This document shows, in pieces, positions 45,263 to 58,818 of a stretch of 64,000 bases of DNA. The notes under the pieces were generated by a model. That model was not told the origin of the DNA and made no database searches. It saw only the letters and a program-made list of their open reading frames with translations. Numbering within the stretch: position 1 is the stretch's first letter; each line of letters begins with the position of its first letter. Made by a program: the position numbers and the translations under genes. The stretch comes from Streptomyces sp. NRRL B-1347 (GTDB taxonomy: Bacteria; Actinomycetota; Actinomycetes; Streptomycetales; Streptomycetaceae): assembly GCF_000720325.1 (NCBI RefSeq), contig NZ_JOJM01000009.1, positions 95,860 through 159,859 of the forward strand, read 5' to 3'.

Positions 45263-45785
45263 GGTGTCGGACGGGGGTGTTTCGGGACGTGAGCGAGGAG
45301 AGCGGGCGGCTCCGGTGGTGGCGCGGACGGCTGGGGGCCGTGGGCTTCGGCGGGGACCACGGCCCCGGGCGGCGGGGCCCGGGCGTGCGCGCCGAGGACG
45401 TCGAGCTGGTGCGGGACACGGGGGTCGGGCTCGGCACGCAGGGGATCTTCGCACGGGCCCGGGCCGAACCGGCGCCCGGCGGGCAGGACTTCACCTGGCT
45501 GGGCGACCCCTTGGACCGGCTCGCCGCCGCGGCGGGCCCGGCCGCACCCCGAGCCGACCGCTCCGGGGCGCGGCGGCGACGCGCATGGCGACGCGTACGG
45601 CGGTGCGTCGCGCGGCATCACCACCGCGCGACGCCTTCTCATCCGATGATTCCGATGATTCCGATGGCTCCGATGGCTCCGATGACGCCGGTGCTTCCGG
45701 TGCTTCCGGTGCTTCCGGTGCTTCCGGTGCTTCCGGTGCTCCCGGGCGGCCCGAAGGCGCCGTGCGAGCTGCCCCGGCTGTCCGG
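45263..45785. other. Gene-poor stretch between the ABC operon promoter and the NmrA gene
   Basis: No reading frame here has credible coding character. A plus-strand frame opens at 45277, but it runs into the antisense of the NmrA gene and its middle is pure tandem-repeat sequence. I see only the 9-bp repeat array at 45642-45740. The region may be a decayed gene or simple spacer. Confidence 0.5.
45642..45740. repeat. 9-bp tandem repeat array, 11 units
   Basis: Two forms: TCCGATGAT/TCCGATGGC (five units) then (G/T)CCGGTGCT (six units, five identical TCCGGTGCT). Being a multiple of three it stays open in all frames. It is 46 bases downstream of the NmrA gene stop. Confidence 0.9.
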
Positions 45786-46661
45786 CTACCGCGGCGGGGC
45801 GGTGGGCGTGGGGCGGGACGACGCGTGGTGCCGCCGGTACATCTCCGCGAAGGTCCGCGGCGGTGTGCCCGTGACGCGCTCGACGGTGTCCGTGACCCGG
45901 TCCTCCGCGCCCCTGCTGATCCCGTCGTCCAGGGCGGCGAGCAGCTCCGCGAACGCGGCGGGCATGCCGAGTCCGGTCAGCTGGGCCACGAGCGCGCCCG
46001 GGGACACGGACCGGTGGCGCACGGCGCGCCCCGTGACGCGGGTGACGACCGCCGCCACCTCCGTGTACGTCAGCGCCTCCGGGCCGGTGACGACGAGGTC
46101 GGGCCCCGGTGCGACCGGGTCGGTGAGGGCGCGGGCGGCCACGGCGGCGATGTCGTCGGCGTCGACGAAGCCGACGCGTCCGGTGCCGGTCGCGGTGGTG
46201 AGCACGCCGTCGCCCCGGATCCCGGCGGCGTGCAGATGGTCCCCGGTGAAGTTCTGCATGAACCACGAGGGCCGGAGCACGGCCCACTCCTCGAAGGGGC
46301 CGCCGTCGGCGAGGAGCCGGTGCACCTGGCCGACGCCGGGGCCGCCCGCCTCGATGGCCGACGAGCCGAGCAGCACCGCGCGCGTGACGCCCGCCGCGCG
46401 GGCCCGCTCCAGGAAGGGCCCCATGACGGCGGCCGGTTCGGGCTCGGCGACGGGCGGGACCAGATAGACGCGGTCGGCGCCGCGCAGGGCAGCGGCGTGC
46501 GTGTCCGGGTCGTACCAGTCGAACCCGACGAGGTCGCCGCCCGCCCCGGCGCGGCGGCTCGCGGCGCGCACGGTGTGGCCGAGGGCGCGGAGCCGGGCGG
46601 CGACGCGGCTGCCTGTGGTGCCGGTCGCGCCCGTGACCAGGACCGTCAGCGGCTCAGCCAT
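45786..46661 (-). CDS. NmrA-like NAD(P)-binding oxidoreductase/epimerase
   Basis: A 291-residue Rossmann protein of the atypical SDR/NmrA group: nucleotide motif VTGATGTTGSRVAARL (residues ~8-23), a central AVLLGSSAIE, and LRPSWFMQNF. The usual SDR YxxxK is absent, as in NmrA-like redox sensors and quinone reductases. Its start overlaps the end of the SnoaL-like gene by eight bases, so both form an operon divergent from tetR. Confidence 0.88.
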   Translation of the reverse strand: MAEPLTVLVTGATGTTGSRVAARLRALGHTVRAASRRAGAGGDLVGFDWYDPDTHAAALRGADRVYLVPPVAEPEPAAVMGPFLERARAAGVTRAVLLGSSAIEAGGPGVGQVHRLLADGGPFEEWAVLRPSWFMQNFTGDHLHAAGIRGDGVLTTATGTGRVGFVDADDIAAVAARALTDPVAPGPDLVVTGPEALTYTEVAAVVTRVTGRAVRHRSVSPGALVAQLTGLGMPAAFAELLAALDDGISRGAEDRVTDTVERVTGTPPRTFAEMYRRHHASSRPTPTAPPR

Positions 46662-47157
46662 GGACGGCCGCCGTCAGGGACGCGGGGATGGCGAGCGGGT
46701 TCCAGTAGTCGCGGTAGCGGACGATCAGGCCGTCCCCGACCGTGACGACGGCGACGTAGGCCATCTCGAAGGGGCCGCCGGTCGCGACCACGCGGCCCTC
46801 GGCGCGCATCTCCGCGACGATCGTGCCCGGCTCGCCGGTCTCGTGGATCTCCACGTACGGGAACGCGTCGTACGCGATGTGGTCGCTGAGGCCGCGCAGG
46901 TACGGGGCGAGGGCGGCGAGCCCTTCGAGCCGCCGGGGGTAGCCGTCGGGCGCGAAGGGGAACTCGGCGACGGCGTCCTCGGCGAAGAGGGCGATCCAGC
47001 CCTCCATGTCACCGCGCGCGAGGAGCCCCAGGCCGTGCCGGAACAGGTCGGAGGGGCTGGCGGAAGGACTGGCGGAGGGGTCGGCGGAGGAGTCGGCGGA
47101 GGGGCCGGTGGAGGGATGTGCGGAAGGACTTGTGGAAGAAGACGTGGAGGTGGGCAT
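46654..47157 (-). CDS. SnoaL-like/NTF2-fold protein
   Basis: A 167-residue protein. After a Ser/Pro/Ala-rich N-terminal repeat of ~38 residues (encoded by GC-rich ~15-bp repeats at 47045-47120) comes an NTF2-like domain: LGLLARGDMEGWIALFAEDA, a central PYVEIHETGEPG and the final VRYRDYWNPLAIP. Such proteins bind small polyketide-like molecules or act as isomerases. ATG 47157 opens the two-gene operon with nmrA-like. A later Met would skip the repeat; I keep 47157 because promoter operators lie just upstream. Confidence 0.8.
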   Translation of the reverse strand: MPTSTSSSTSPSAHPSTGPSADSSADPSASPSASPSDLFRHGLGLLARGDMEGWIALFAEDAVAEFPFAPDGYPRRLEGLAALAPYLRGLSDHIAYDAFPYVEIHETGEPGTIVAEMRAEGRVVATGGPFEMAYVAVVTVGDGLIVRYRDYWNPLAIPASLTAAVHG

Positions 47158-47181
47158 GGGGGAGTACCGTCCCTTACGATT

Positions 47182-47196
47182 CGGACTGCTGGTCCG
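47182..47196. promoter_or_regulatory. TetR operator site 1
   Basis: CGGAC-TGCTG-GTCCG inside ATTCGGACTGCTGGTCCGCT. Shares 16 or more positions with site 2 at 47208. Confidence 0.7.
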
Positions 47197-47207
47197 CTTC
47201 GACGATA

Positions 47208-47222
47208 CGGACCGCCAGTCCG
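47208..47222. promoter_or_regulatory. TetR operator site 2
   Basis: CGGAC-CGCCA-GTCCG inside ATACGGACCGCCAGTCCGCT, centre 26 bases from site 1. The shared pattern is ATWCGGACYGCYRGTCCGCT. Confidence 0.7.
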
Positions 47223-47240
47223 CTTTGTAAAGGTGAGCCC

Positions 47241-47825
47241 ATGCCCGAGACGCCCGCGCGCAAGGCCCGTGCCGACGCGACCCGCAACCGCGAGGCCGTC
47301 CTCGCCGCCGCCGACGCCCTCTTCGCCCGCAGCGAGAGCCCGCGCGGCGTGTCCATGGACCAGGTCGCGGCGGCGGCCGGGGTCGGCAAGGGCACGCTGT
47401 TCCGGCGGTTCGGGGACCGGGACGGGCTGATCCGCGCCGTGTTCGAGGCCCGCAGTGGGGCACTGCGGGAGGCGGTGGAGTCGGGCCCCGCGCCGCTGGG
47501 CCCCGGCGCGCCCGCGCGCGAGCGCGTCCCCGCGCTCCTGGACGCGCTCCTCGGCTTCAAGCTCGACAACCGCCATCTCGCCCTCGCCCTGGAGGAGTCG
47601 GGCGGCGGCAGCCCCTACCGGTCCGAGTACTACGGCTGGTGGCACGGCGTCCTGCGGGACGCCCTCGCGGCCGTCGGCGGCGTGCCGGACGCGGGGTACG
47701 CGGCGCACGCGCTGCTCGCGGCGGTGCGGGCGGACCTGGTGGAGCACTTGGTCGCGACGGAGGGCGGGACGCCGCGGGAGGTGCGGGACCGGCTCGCCGC
47801 GTACGTGGCGAAGGTTCTCGGCTGA
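47241..47825 (+). CDS. TetR-family transcriptional regulator
   Basis: A 194-residue repressor with an N-terminal TetR helix-turn-helix (MDQVAAAAGVGKGTLFRRFG, residues ~36-55) and a variable ligand-binding domain. AAAGGTGAG precedes the ATG. It diverges from the SnoaL/NmrA pair, and two near-identical palindromes in the 83-base gap are placed to repress both directions. The ligand is unknown; such NmrA-linked repressors often sense quinones or electrophiles. Confidence 0.92.
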   Translation: MPETPARKARADATRNREAVLAAADALFARSESPRGVSMDQVAAAAGVGKGTLFRRFGDRDGLIRAVFEARSGALREAVESGPAPLGPGAPARERVPALLDALLGFKLDNRHLALALEESGGGSPYRSEYYGWWHGVLRDALAAVGGVPDAGYAAHALLAAVRADLVEHLVATEGGTPREVRDRLAAYVAKVLG

Positions 47826-47945
47826 GCGGCCGGGGAATTGGTTTCGGTGGTGCGCCGCCGCCCCTGATTTCCCGGCGCTGTTTCCTGTCTTGTCGACCAG
47901 ACAGCATGTGCGGCGGCACGGAGGCGCGCCGGTCGGCCCGGACGT

Positions 47946-47959
47946 TCCGGATATCCGGA
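47946..47959. promoter_or_regulatory. 14-bp palindrome upstream of the NRPS gene
   Basis: TCCGGATATCCGGA, perfect, in the 495-base gap between tetR and the NRPS gene. A small hairpin CCCCTT-N6-AAGGGG follows at 47970-47987 and may terminate tetR transcription. Confidence 0.5.
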
Positions 47960-48036
47960 CTTTCTCAATCCCCTTTTCTGTAAGGGGAGTTGGGGGGAGT
48001 GGTGGGCGGCGATCAACGCCGTGACGAACGCTCTCT

Positions 48037-48083
48037 GATCTTTTGCTGGTACGAGATCGCGGGTTAAGGTCCGGCAAAAGATC
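48037..48083. promoter_or_regulatory. 10-bp inverted repeat upstream of the NRPS gene
   Basis: GATCTTTTGC (48037-48046) and GCAAAAGATC (48074-48083) are perfect arms 27 bases apart, the most AT-rich motif in the gap. It may be a bipartite operator or a leader hairpin. Right after it GAGGAG precedes a 23-codon frame at 48100-48171 that I do not regard as proven. No clear -10/-35 pair was found; TTGACG at 48231 lacks a good -10. Confidence 0.5.
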
Positions 48084-48277
48084 CGGGCATCGCGAGGAGA
48101 TGGAGGTACCGCCGCATTCTCCGCCCGGTCGTGGCGCCGCACGGGTGGCGCCCCGCTTTCACTACCGGTGACCAGCCGTCGCGCGCCCCCTTCGCGGGGG
48201 TCCCCTTCCTCGCGCCGGCTCTTCTCCTGCTTGACGCCCGGTCTGGGTCCGGGCTGCCCTCATGTTCGGCAACGATT

Positions 48278-48307
48278 CCGGAATTTTGAGCTCCGGAACT
48301 CTGAGCT
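48278..48307 (+). repeat. Tandem 15-bp direct repeat next to the NRPS ribosome site
   Basis: CCGGAATTTTGAGCT is followed at once by CCGGAACTCTGAGCT (13 of 15 identical), ending one base before the AGGGAG ribosome site. It could be an activator site or affect mRNA folding at the start. Confidence 0.7.
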
Positions 48308-48320
48308 AGGGAGTTTTTCT

Positions 48321-54941
<6,621 letters not shown>

Positions 54942-54954
54942 CCGCCTAGGCACT

Positions 54955-55012
54955 GCCCTGCCCGGCGCGCGGCCACGGCCGCGCGCCGGGCAGGGCCGCG
55001 CGCCGGGCAGGG
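54955..55012. terminator. Very strong hairpin after the NRPS gene, with duplicated arm
   Basis: GCCCTGCCCGGCGCGCGGCC (54955-54974), two bases, then its perfect complement (54977-54996): a 20-bp stem. The 3' arm motif GCCGCGCGCCGGGCAGG is repeated in tandem at 54978 and 54995. It separates the convergent NRPS and methyltransferase genes. Confidence 0.85.
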
Positions 55013-55027
55013 CCCTCGTCCTCGCCC

Positions 55028-55603
55028 TCACCTCGCCTTCCGGCACCGGAAGCGGAAGCCGCTCCCCGACGTGTGCCGCTCCACCTTCGTGTCCTGGAAG
55101 CCCGCCGCCGCGAGCCGCCCCGGCAGCTCCTCCGGATCGAGGACGTTCATCGTGTCGAAGAGGTGGAGCAGGCGGAATCCGAAGCTGGACAGGCTGTCGC
55201 TGCCCGCGAACACGCCGCCGGGCCGCAGCGCCCGGTGCGCCTCCGCGAACACCCTGTCCTGCAAGGCCCGGGTCGGCACGTGGTGGAGCATCGTGAAGCA
55301 GACGACCGAGTCGAAGGACGCCTCCGGCAGCGGCAGGTCGGAGGCGTCCGCGTGCAGCACGCGCGCCCGGTCGCCCCACCGCCCCTCAAGGAGCCGCGCC
55401 GTCTTCCCGTCGACCTCGACGGCCGTGAGCCGCGGTACGCGGTCCACGAGCACGCGCAGGTTCGCCCCGTAGCCGGGGCCGATCTCCAGGACGTCGTCGC
55501 CCAGGTCCACGCCGTCGAGCGCGAACGGCAGGATCAACTCCCTCGTCGTACGGGCCCACTTCTCGGAGCTGCACAGCTTTCGGTGTGCGAGGTTCATCGG
55601 CAT
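55028..55603 (-). CDS. Class I SAM-dependent methyltransferase
   Basis: A 191-residue methyltransferase_11-type protein: motif I LEIGPGYGANL (residues ~39-49), acidic residue in VEVDGKTA, motif with HADASDLPLP, and FTMLHHVPT. Substrate unknown. ATG 55603 follows a TAGCGT hexamer by seven bases on the minus strand. It is convergent with the NRPS gene and divergent from the AraC gene, so a role in tailoring the peptide is possible but not shown. Confidence 0.9.
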   Translation of the reverse strand: MPMNLAHRKLCSSEKWARTTRELILPFALDGVDLGDDVLEIGPGYGANLRVLVDRVPRLTAVEVDGKTARLLEGRWGDRARVLHADASDLPLPEASFDSVVCFTMLHHVPTRALQDRVFAEAHRALRPGGVFAGSDSLSSFGFRLLHLFDTMNVLDPEELPGRLAAAGFQDTKVERHTSGSGFRFRCRKAR

Positions 55604-55610
55604 GCACCGG

Positions 55611-55616
55611 ACGCTA
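55611..55616 (-). promoter_or_regulatory. -10 hexamer of the methyltransferase gene
   Basis: Minus-strand TAGCGT, seven bases, ATG 55603: leaderless arrangement. On the opposite strand TACTGT (55646-55651) sits eight bases before the AraC gene ATG. Confidence 0.5.
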
Positions 55617-55659
55617 GGCCCGCCGCCCCGGTGACCACCACGGGCTACTGTGCCTACTC

Positions 55660-56424
55660 ATGTCGCGCAACGGACATCCGTCCACCGCCGTGTTCGTCGG
55701 CAGCTTCGCCATGCCGAAGGGGGTGCGGTTCGAGACCCACACCCATCCCTTCCACCAACTCGCCTGGTCGCAGCGTGGTTTGCTGCGCATCCGCACCCGG
55801 GTCGGGTCCTGGCTCCTGCCGCCCACCCTCGCCCTGTGGATCCCGGCGGGCGTCCCGCACGCGACGGAGGCGGCGGGCGACGCGCTGATGCGCGCCCCGT
55901 ACGTGGACCCCGCCCAGTGCCCCGAGCCGGTCGCCGCCTGGGCCGGGCCGACGGTCGTCGCCGCGACGCCGCTCCTGCGCGCCCTCATCGACCACCTGTC
56001 GCACGGGGGCCTCGCCGCCGACGCCCGCGCCCGCGCCGAAGCGGTCCTCCTGGACGCGCTGTCCCCGGTGCCCGCCACCAGCCTCTCGGTGACCGGGCCC
56101 CGCGACCCCCGGGCCCGCCGGGTCGCCCGCGCGCTCGCCGCCGCGCCGCACGACACCCGCCCCCTCGCCGCGTGGGCGACCGAGGCCGGTGTCAGCGCCC
56201 GCACGCTGGCCCGCCTCTTCGTGGCGGAGACGGGCCTGCCCTTCGGGCAGTGGCGCGAACAGCTGCGCATGCAGGCGTCGATGCCGCTCCTGGCCGAAGG
56301 CCTGACGGTGGAGGCCGTCGCCCACCGCGTGGGCTACGCGTCGGCGAGCTCGTTCGTGGCGGCGTTCCACCGCGTGGTGGGCGTGACACCGAGGCAGTAC
56401 TTCAGCGAGCCACGCCGCGGATGA
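55660..56424 (+). CDS. AraC-family transcriptional regulator
   Basis: A 254-residue regulator with an N-terminal cupin (THTHPFHQLAWSQRG, WIPAGVPHATEA) and a C-terminal double helix-turn-helix AraC domain (LAAWATEAGVSARTLARLF and VAHRVGYASASSFVAAFHR, residues ~170-245). The layout is that of small effector-binding AraC proteins. It diverges from the methyltransferase gene with 56 bases between, so it probably controls that gene. Confidence 0.92.
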   Translation: MSRNGHPSTAVFVGSFAMPKGVRFETHTHPFHQLAWSQRGLLRIRTRVGSWLLPPTLALWIPAGVPHATEAAGDALMRAPYVDPAQCPEPVAAWAGPTVVAATPLLRALIDHLSHGGLAADARARAEAVLLDALSPVPATSLSVTGPRDPRARRVARALAAAPHDTRPLAAWATEAGVSARTLARLFVAETGLPFGQWREQLRMQASMPLLAEGLTVEAVAHRVGYASASSFVAAFHRVVGVTPRQYFSEPRRG

Positions 56425-56680
56425 ACGCCCTCCAGGCGCGGGCGCCTATCACCAGGGCGGGCCCGCCCTGGACCTTACTGTCCCGAACGGGGACGACCCC
56501 GCCACCGCTGGTAGCGACTTCGACGCAGTTCTCACCGCCGTCGCCGCTGCTGTAGCTGCTCTTGTGCCACCGGGCGGCGCCCACGAAGTCGTATGCGACC
56601 TCGACGCAGTCCTCGCCACCGTCGCCACCGCTATAACTGCTCTTGCGCCAGAGGGCGTTGCTCAGGTCGTACTCGCGCAT
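56402..56680 (-). CDS. DUF397 domain protein with partial internal duplication
   Basis: A 92-residue DUF397 protein. The family motif WRKSSYSGGDGGEDCVEVA (residues ~11-29) is followed by a second copy WHKSSYSSGDGGENCVEVA (~38-56) and then the full tail VPVRDSK...WRAFIRGV. So a complete domain is preceded by a truncated copy. DUF397 proteins pair with XRE-DUF5753 regulators in Streptomyces development and antibiotic control. It starts inside the XRE gene (19-base overlap) and its 3' end overlaps the end of the AraC gene by 23 bases. Confidence 0.92.
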   Translation of the reverse strand: MREYDLSNALWRKSSYSGGDGGEDCVEVAYDFVGAARWHKSSYSSGDGGENCVEVATSGGGVVPVRDSKVQGGPALVIGARAWRAFIRGVAR

Positions 56681-57504
56681 CGTCTGTAGTCCTCCGCCGC
56701 CGCCTTGATCAGGGCCAGGGACGCCGTCAGCGACAGCGCGGCGGCCCTGAGCAGATCGTAGGACGCCTGTGTCCGCCTCACCACCGCAGGATCGTCCAGC
56801 AGATTCCCCGAAAACACCGCTTCTGTATAGACAGTTGCCGGAGCGTCCTCGAACTCCATGAGCTTCATCATCTTGCCCATCGTCGGGTACGCCCCGGCCT
56901 TGAACGGCACGACCTGCACCAGCACCCTCCGCTCTTGCATCAGTGTGGTGATGTGGTCCAGCTGCTCGGCCATCACGGCGGGCCCGCCCACTGGCACCCG
57001 CAGCGCGGTTTCGTGCAGGGTCGCCCAGTACACGGGCCGTGTGGCGTCTTTGAGGAGCAGCGCGCGATCCATTCGAGCCCGGACCAGTTCCTCGACGTAC
57101 TCATCGGTGGCGAGCGGGTTGCCCGCCAGGATGACTGCTCGCGCGTACTCGGGGGTTTGGATGAGACCTGGAACCACTGCTGGTGCGAAGTCGTAGATCT
57201 TCGTCGCCAAGCGTTCCAGCTCCGCCGCATGCGCGAAGTACTCCGTGTAGGGCTGCCCCTGAATGAGCTTGCGCCACAGCCGTTCGAAAAAGCCCTCGGT
57301 TTGCAGGACTTCGTCGATCCGTTGGGCCACGTCCAACTGCGGCTTGCGAATCGCCTGTTCGAATTGGCCGATGTAGCCGCCGGACACAAAAACGCGGGCC
57401 CCCAACTCCACTTGGGTGAGGCCCGCGTTCTCGCGCCGCCGCTTTAACTCCGCCCCGAAGAACTCCCAGGCCGCCTGGCGTGACCCATGGGCACCTTTGG
57501 CCAT
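56662..57504 (-). CDS. XRE-family regulator with DUF5753, TTA-containing
   Basis: A 280-residue WhiJ-like regulator: helix-turn-helix (LTQVELGARVFVSGGYIGQFE, residues ~29-49; given in two parts LTQVELGARV and SGGYIGQFE) and a DUF5753 domain (YDFAPAVVPGLIQTPEYAR, VGGPAVMAEQL). ATG 57504 follows GAGGGGAG. Codon 20 (57447-57445) is TTA, the bldA-dependent leucine codon, so translation should wait for the developmental tRNA. Partner of the DUF397 gene downstream, which overlaps it by 19 bases. Confidence 0.92.
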   Translation of the reverse strand: MAKGAHGSRQAAWEFFGAELKRRRENAGLTQVELGARVFVSGGYIGQFEQAIRKPQLDVAQRIDEVLQTEGFFERLWRKLIQGQPYTEYFAHAAELERLATKIYDFAPAVVPGLIQTPEYARAVILAGNPLATDEYVEELVRARMDRALLLKDATRPVYWATLHETALRVPVGGPAVMAEQLDHITTLMQERRVLVQVVPFKAGAYPTMGKMMKLMEFEDAPATVYTEAVFSGNLLDDPAVVRRTQASYDLLRAAALSLTASLALIKAAAEDYRRCASTT

Positions 57505-57560
57505 GGATAACTCCCCTCTGCTGCGCCGACGTTGTAGAGCACAGACTCCTGCCAACAGTA

Positions 57561-57573
57561 GACGCACTGCGTC
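57561..57573. promoter_or_regulatory. Palindrome between the XRE gene and the small plus-strand genes
   Basis: GACGCA-C-TGCGTC, perfect 6-1-6, midway in the divergent 115-base gap. A possible autoregulatory site of the XRE protein. Confidence 0.45.
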
Positions 57574-57619
57574 ACCGTGGAGACACGAAGCGTGAAATTC
57601 GAGGACTAAGGGGAGCCAC

Positions 57620-57862
57620 GTGACGGCGAATGGCGCCGCCGGCGAGTCACACTCGACGGCATGTGTGGAAGAGGCGGAGGACACGGTGAAAGAATTGCGC
57701 GCTGCCCTGGAGAGGGCGGGAATTTCGTTGCCGTCGTTGCGGGTGGACCCGGTGACCGTCGCGCGGCAGGCGCCGTGCCCGCTGGTGGACCTGGGCAGGT
57801 GCTCGGTGGAGGCGGCGGCGCGTCTGGCGGCCGGTCTGCCAGGCAAGGGGGTGCACCCATGA
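57620..57862 (+). CDS. Small hypothetical protein
   Basis: An 80-residue frame with GTG start and GGGGAG eight bases upstream. The sequence has a helical middle (VKELRAALERAGISLPSL) and an AARLAAGL end. I do not recognise a domain, but similar small genes often flank XRE/DUF397 loci in Streptomyces. The stop overlaps the next ATG (ATGA), which supports it as real. Confidence 0.65.
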   Translation: MTANGAAGESHSTACVEEAEDTVKELRAALERAGISLPSLRVDPVTVARQAPCPLVDLGRCSVEAAARLAAGLPGKGVHP

Positions 57863-58074
57863 GGCTCCCCATCGGAACGTACGCGGTGGACACCCGGACC
57901 GGCAGGGTCGGCAGGGTGATGGGTCACGAGGGGCCGTACGTCCAGCTGCGCCCGTACGGAGGCGGGCGGGAGTGGGACTGCGCCCCGGAGAAACTGCGAA
58001 CGGCCACGTCGGCGGAGCGCCTGCGCGCGGCAACGGCCTACGCGAACGCACGCAGCCGGGGGGAGGTGCCTTGA
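57859..58074 (+). CDS. Small hypothetical protein
   Basis: A 71-residue frame coupled to the previous gene by ATGA overlap. It reads like a small beta-barrel: YAVDTRTGRVGRVMGHEGPYVQLRPYGGGREWDC, then a helix with SAERLRAATAYAN. No named family recognised. Function unknown. Confidence 0.65.
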   Translation: MRLPIGTYAVDTRTGRVGRVMGHEGPYVQLRPYGGGREWDCAPEKLRTATSAERLRAATAYANARSRGEVP

Positions 58075-58089
58075 CGTAGGGGCTCGCCG

Positions 58090-58350
58090 TCAGCCGGTCC
58101 AGGTGATGTTGGAGACGTAGACGCACTCGTGGCGGGGGATGGCGAGAAAGCTGATGAAGCCTCGCCCGCCTAGGAGGTCGAATACGCGCAGCCCACCTTC
58201 GCGATTGGCTGGGCTGCCAGCCCGGACGCTGTCCGGGTCGAGGGCGGCGAGCTCGGTGGCCAGGCGCTCGATCTCGGCGACCACGCCCGGCGGTAGTCCC
58301 TTGGTGAGGTATTCCTCGCTGGGGTTCCAGTCCCAGGTCCAGTCGCTCAC
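58090..58350 (-). CDS. Small protein, possible toxin of a toxin-antitoxin pair
   Basis: An 86-residue protein with an initial helix VVAEIERLATELAALDP and a beta-rich end GGLRVFDLLGGRGFISFLAI...ECVYVSNITW. Size and helix-then-sheet order are those of RelE/ParE-type toxins, but the catalytic residues cannot be confirmed by eye. Its ATG overlaps the stop of the DUF6247 gene by four bases, the usual coupling of such modules. Confidence 0.55.
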   Translation of the reverse strand: MSDWTWDWNPSEEYLTKGLPPGVVAEIERLATELAALDPDSVRAGSPANREGGLRVFDLLGGRGFISFLAIPRHECVYVSNITWTG

Positions 58351-58697
58351 CGAAGCCCGGCCTCGGCTTCCGCGGCCTCCCAGATCTGGCGGATCTCCGT
58401 CACGGCGTCCATGGGGTCGCCTTCGCCGGTGTCGATGAAGAGCTCCAGCTCTCGGAACCGGGCGGCGCGTTGCGGGTGCCGTTGGATGGCTACGAAGACG
58501 GCCCAGTAGTGGATGAACGAGCGCAGCGGGGCGAGGCTCTGGGTCTGCTGTGCGTTCGTCGTGGCCTCGAAGAGGCGCCGGGTCAGTTCGGGAACCTGGC
58601 TGGGCGCGATCTTGGCCACGGCGGCACGCAGCGCGTCGGGCGTCAGCTCGGGCATCGGGATCAGCGGGCCGTAGGGGCCGTCGAGCTGTGCGCTCAT
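58347..58697 (-). CDS. DUF6247 family protein
   Basis: A 116-residue acidic protein matching the DUF6247 pattern: ALRAAVAKIAPSQVPELTRR, then SFIHYWAVFVAIQRHPQRAA, mostly helical. GGAGGC precedes ATG 58697. It overlaps the 86-residue gene downstream. Such pairs occur repeatedly in Streptomyces, and the first gene would be the antitoxin, which is inference. Confidence 0.75.
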   Translation of the reverse strand: MSAQLDGPYGPLIPMPELTPDALRAAVAKIAPSQVPELTRRLFEATTNAQQTQSLAPLRSFIHYWAVFVAIQRHPQRAARFRELELFIDTGEGDPMDAVTEIRQIWEAAEAEAGLR

Positions 58698-58806
58698 GGA
58701 GCCTCCGGTCTGCGGAACTGGTTCTCGTACGCTACCGGGTCGCAGACGGCCGTACGCGGCGAACCGGGCGGCGACGGGCCCGGGCCGCCGCCCCGGCGGC
58801 GTACGG

Positions 58807-58812
58807 GACAAT
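58807..58812 (+). promoter_or_regulatory. -10 hexamer of recO
   Basis: GACAAT, six bases, ATG 58819, identical in hexamer and spacing to era. Confidence 0.5.
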
Positions 58813-58818
58813 GGGCCC

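Noticed and set aside
45642..45740. CRISPR-like array
   Set aside because: Units are contiguous 9-mers with no spacers and no cas genes are present.
43185..46745. A 1186-codon plus-strand open frame across the binding protein and NmrA genes
   Set aside because: It is antisense to recognised genes, and its only distinctive part is the 9-bp repeat translated as GASGAS-type repeats.
48100..48171. A 23-codon frame with GAGGAG upstream, before the NRPS
   Set aside because: No biased codon run or conserved feature; its stop is far from the NRPS start, so a leader role cannot be supported.
48168..48320. An N-terminal extension of the NRPS from GTG 48168
   Set aside because: The 51 extra residues are basic and unlike any NRPS start; AGGAG-type spacing supports GTG 48321 instead.
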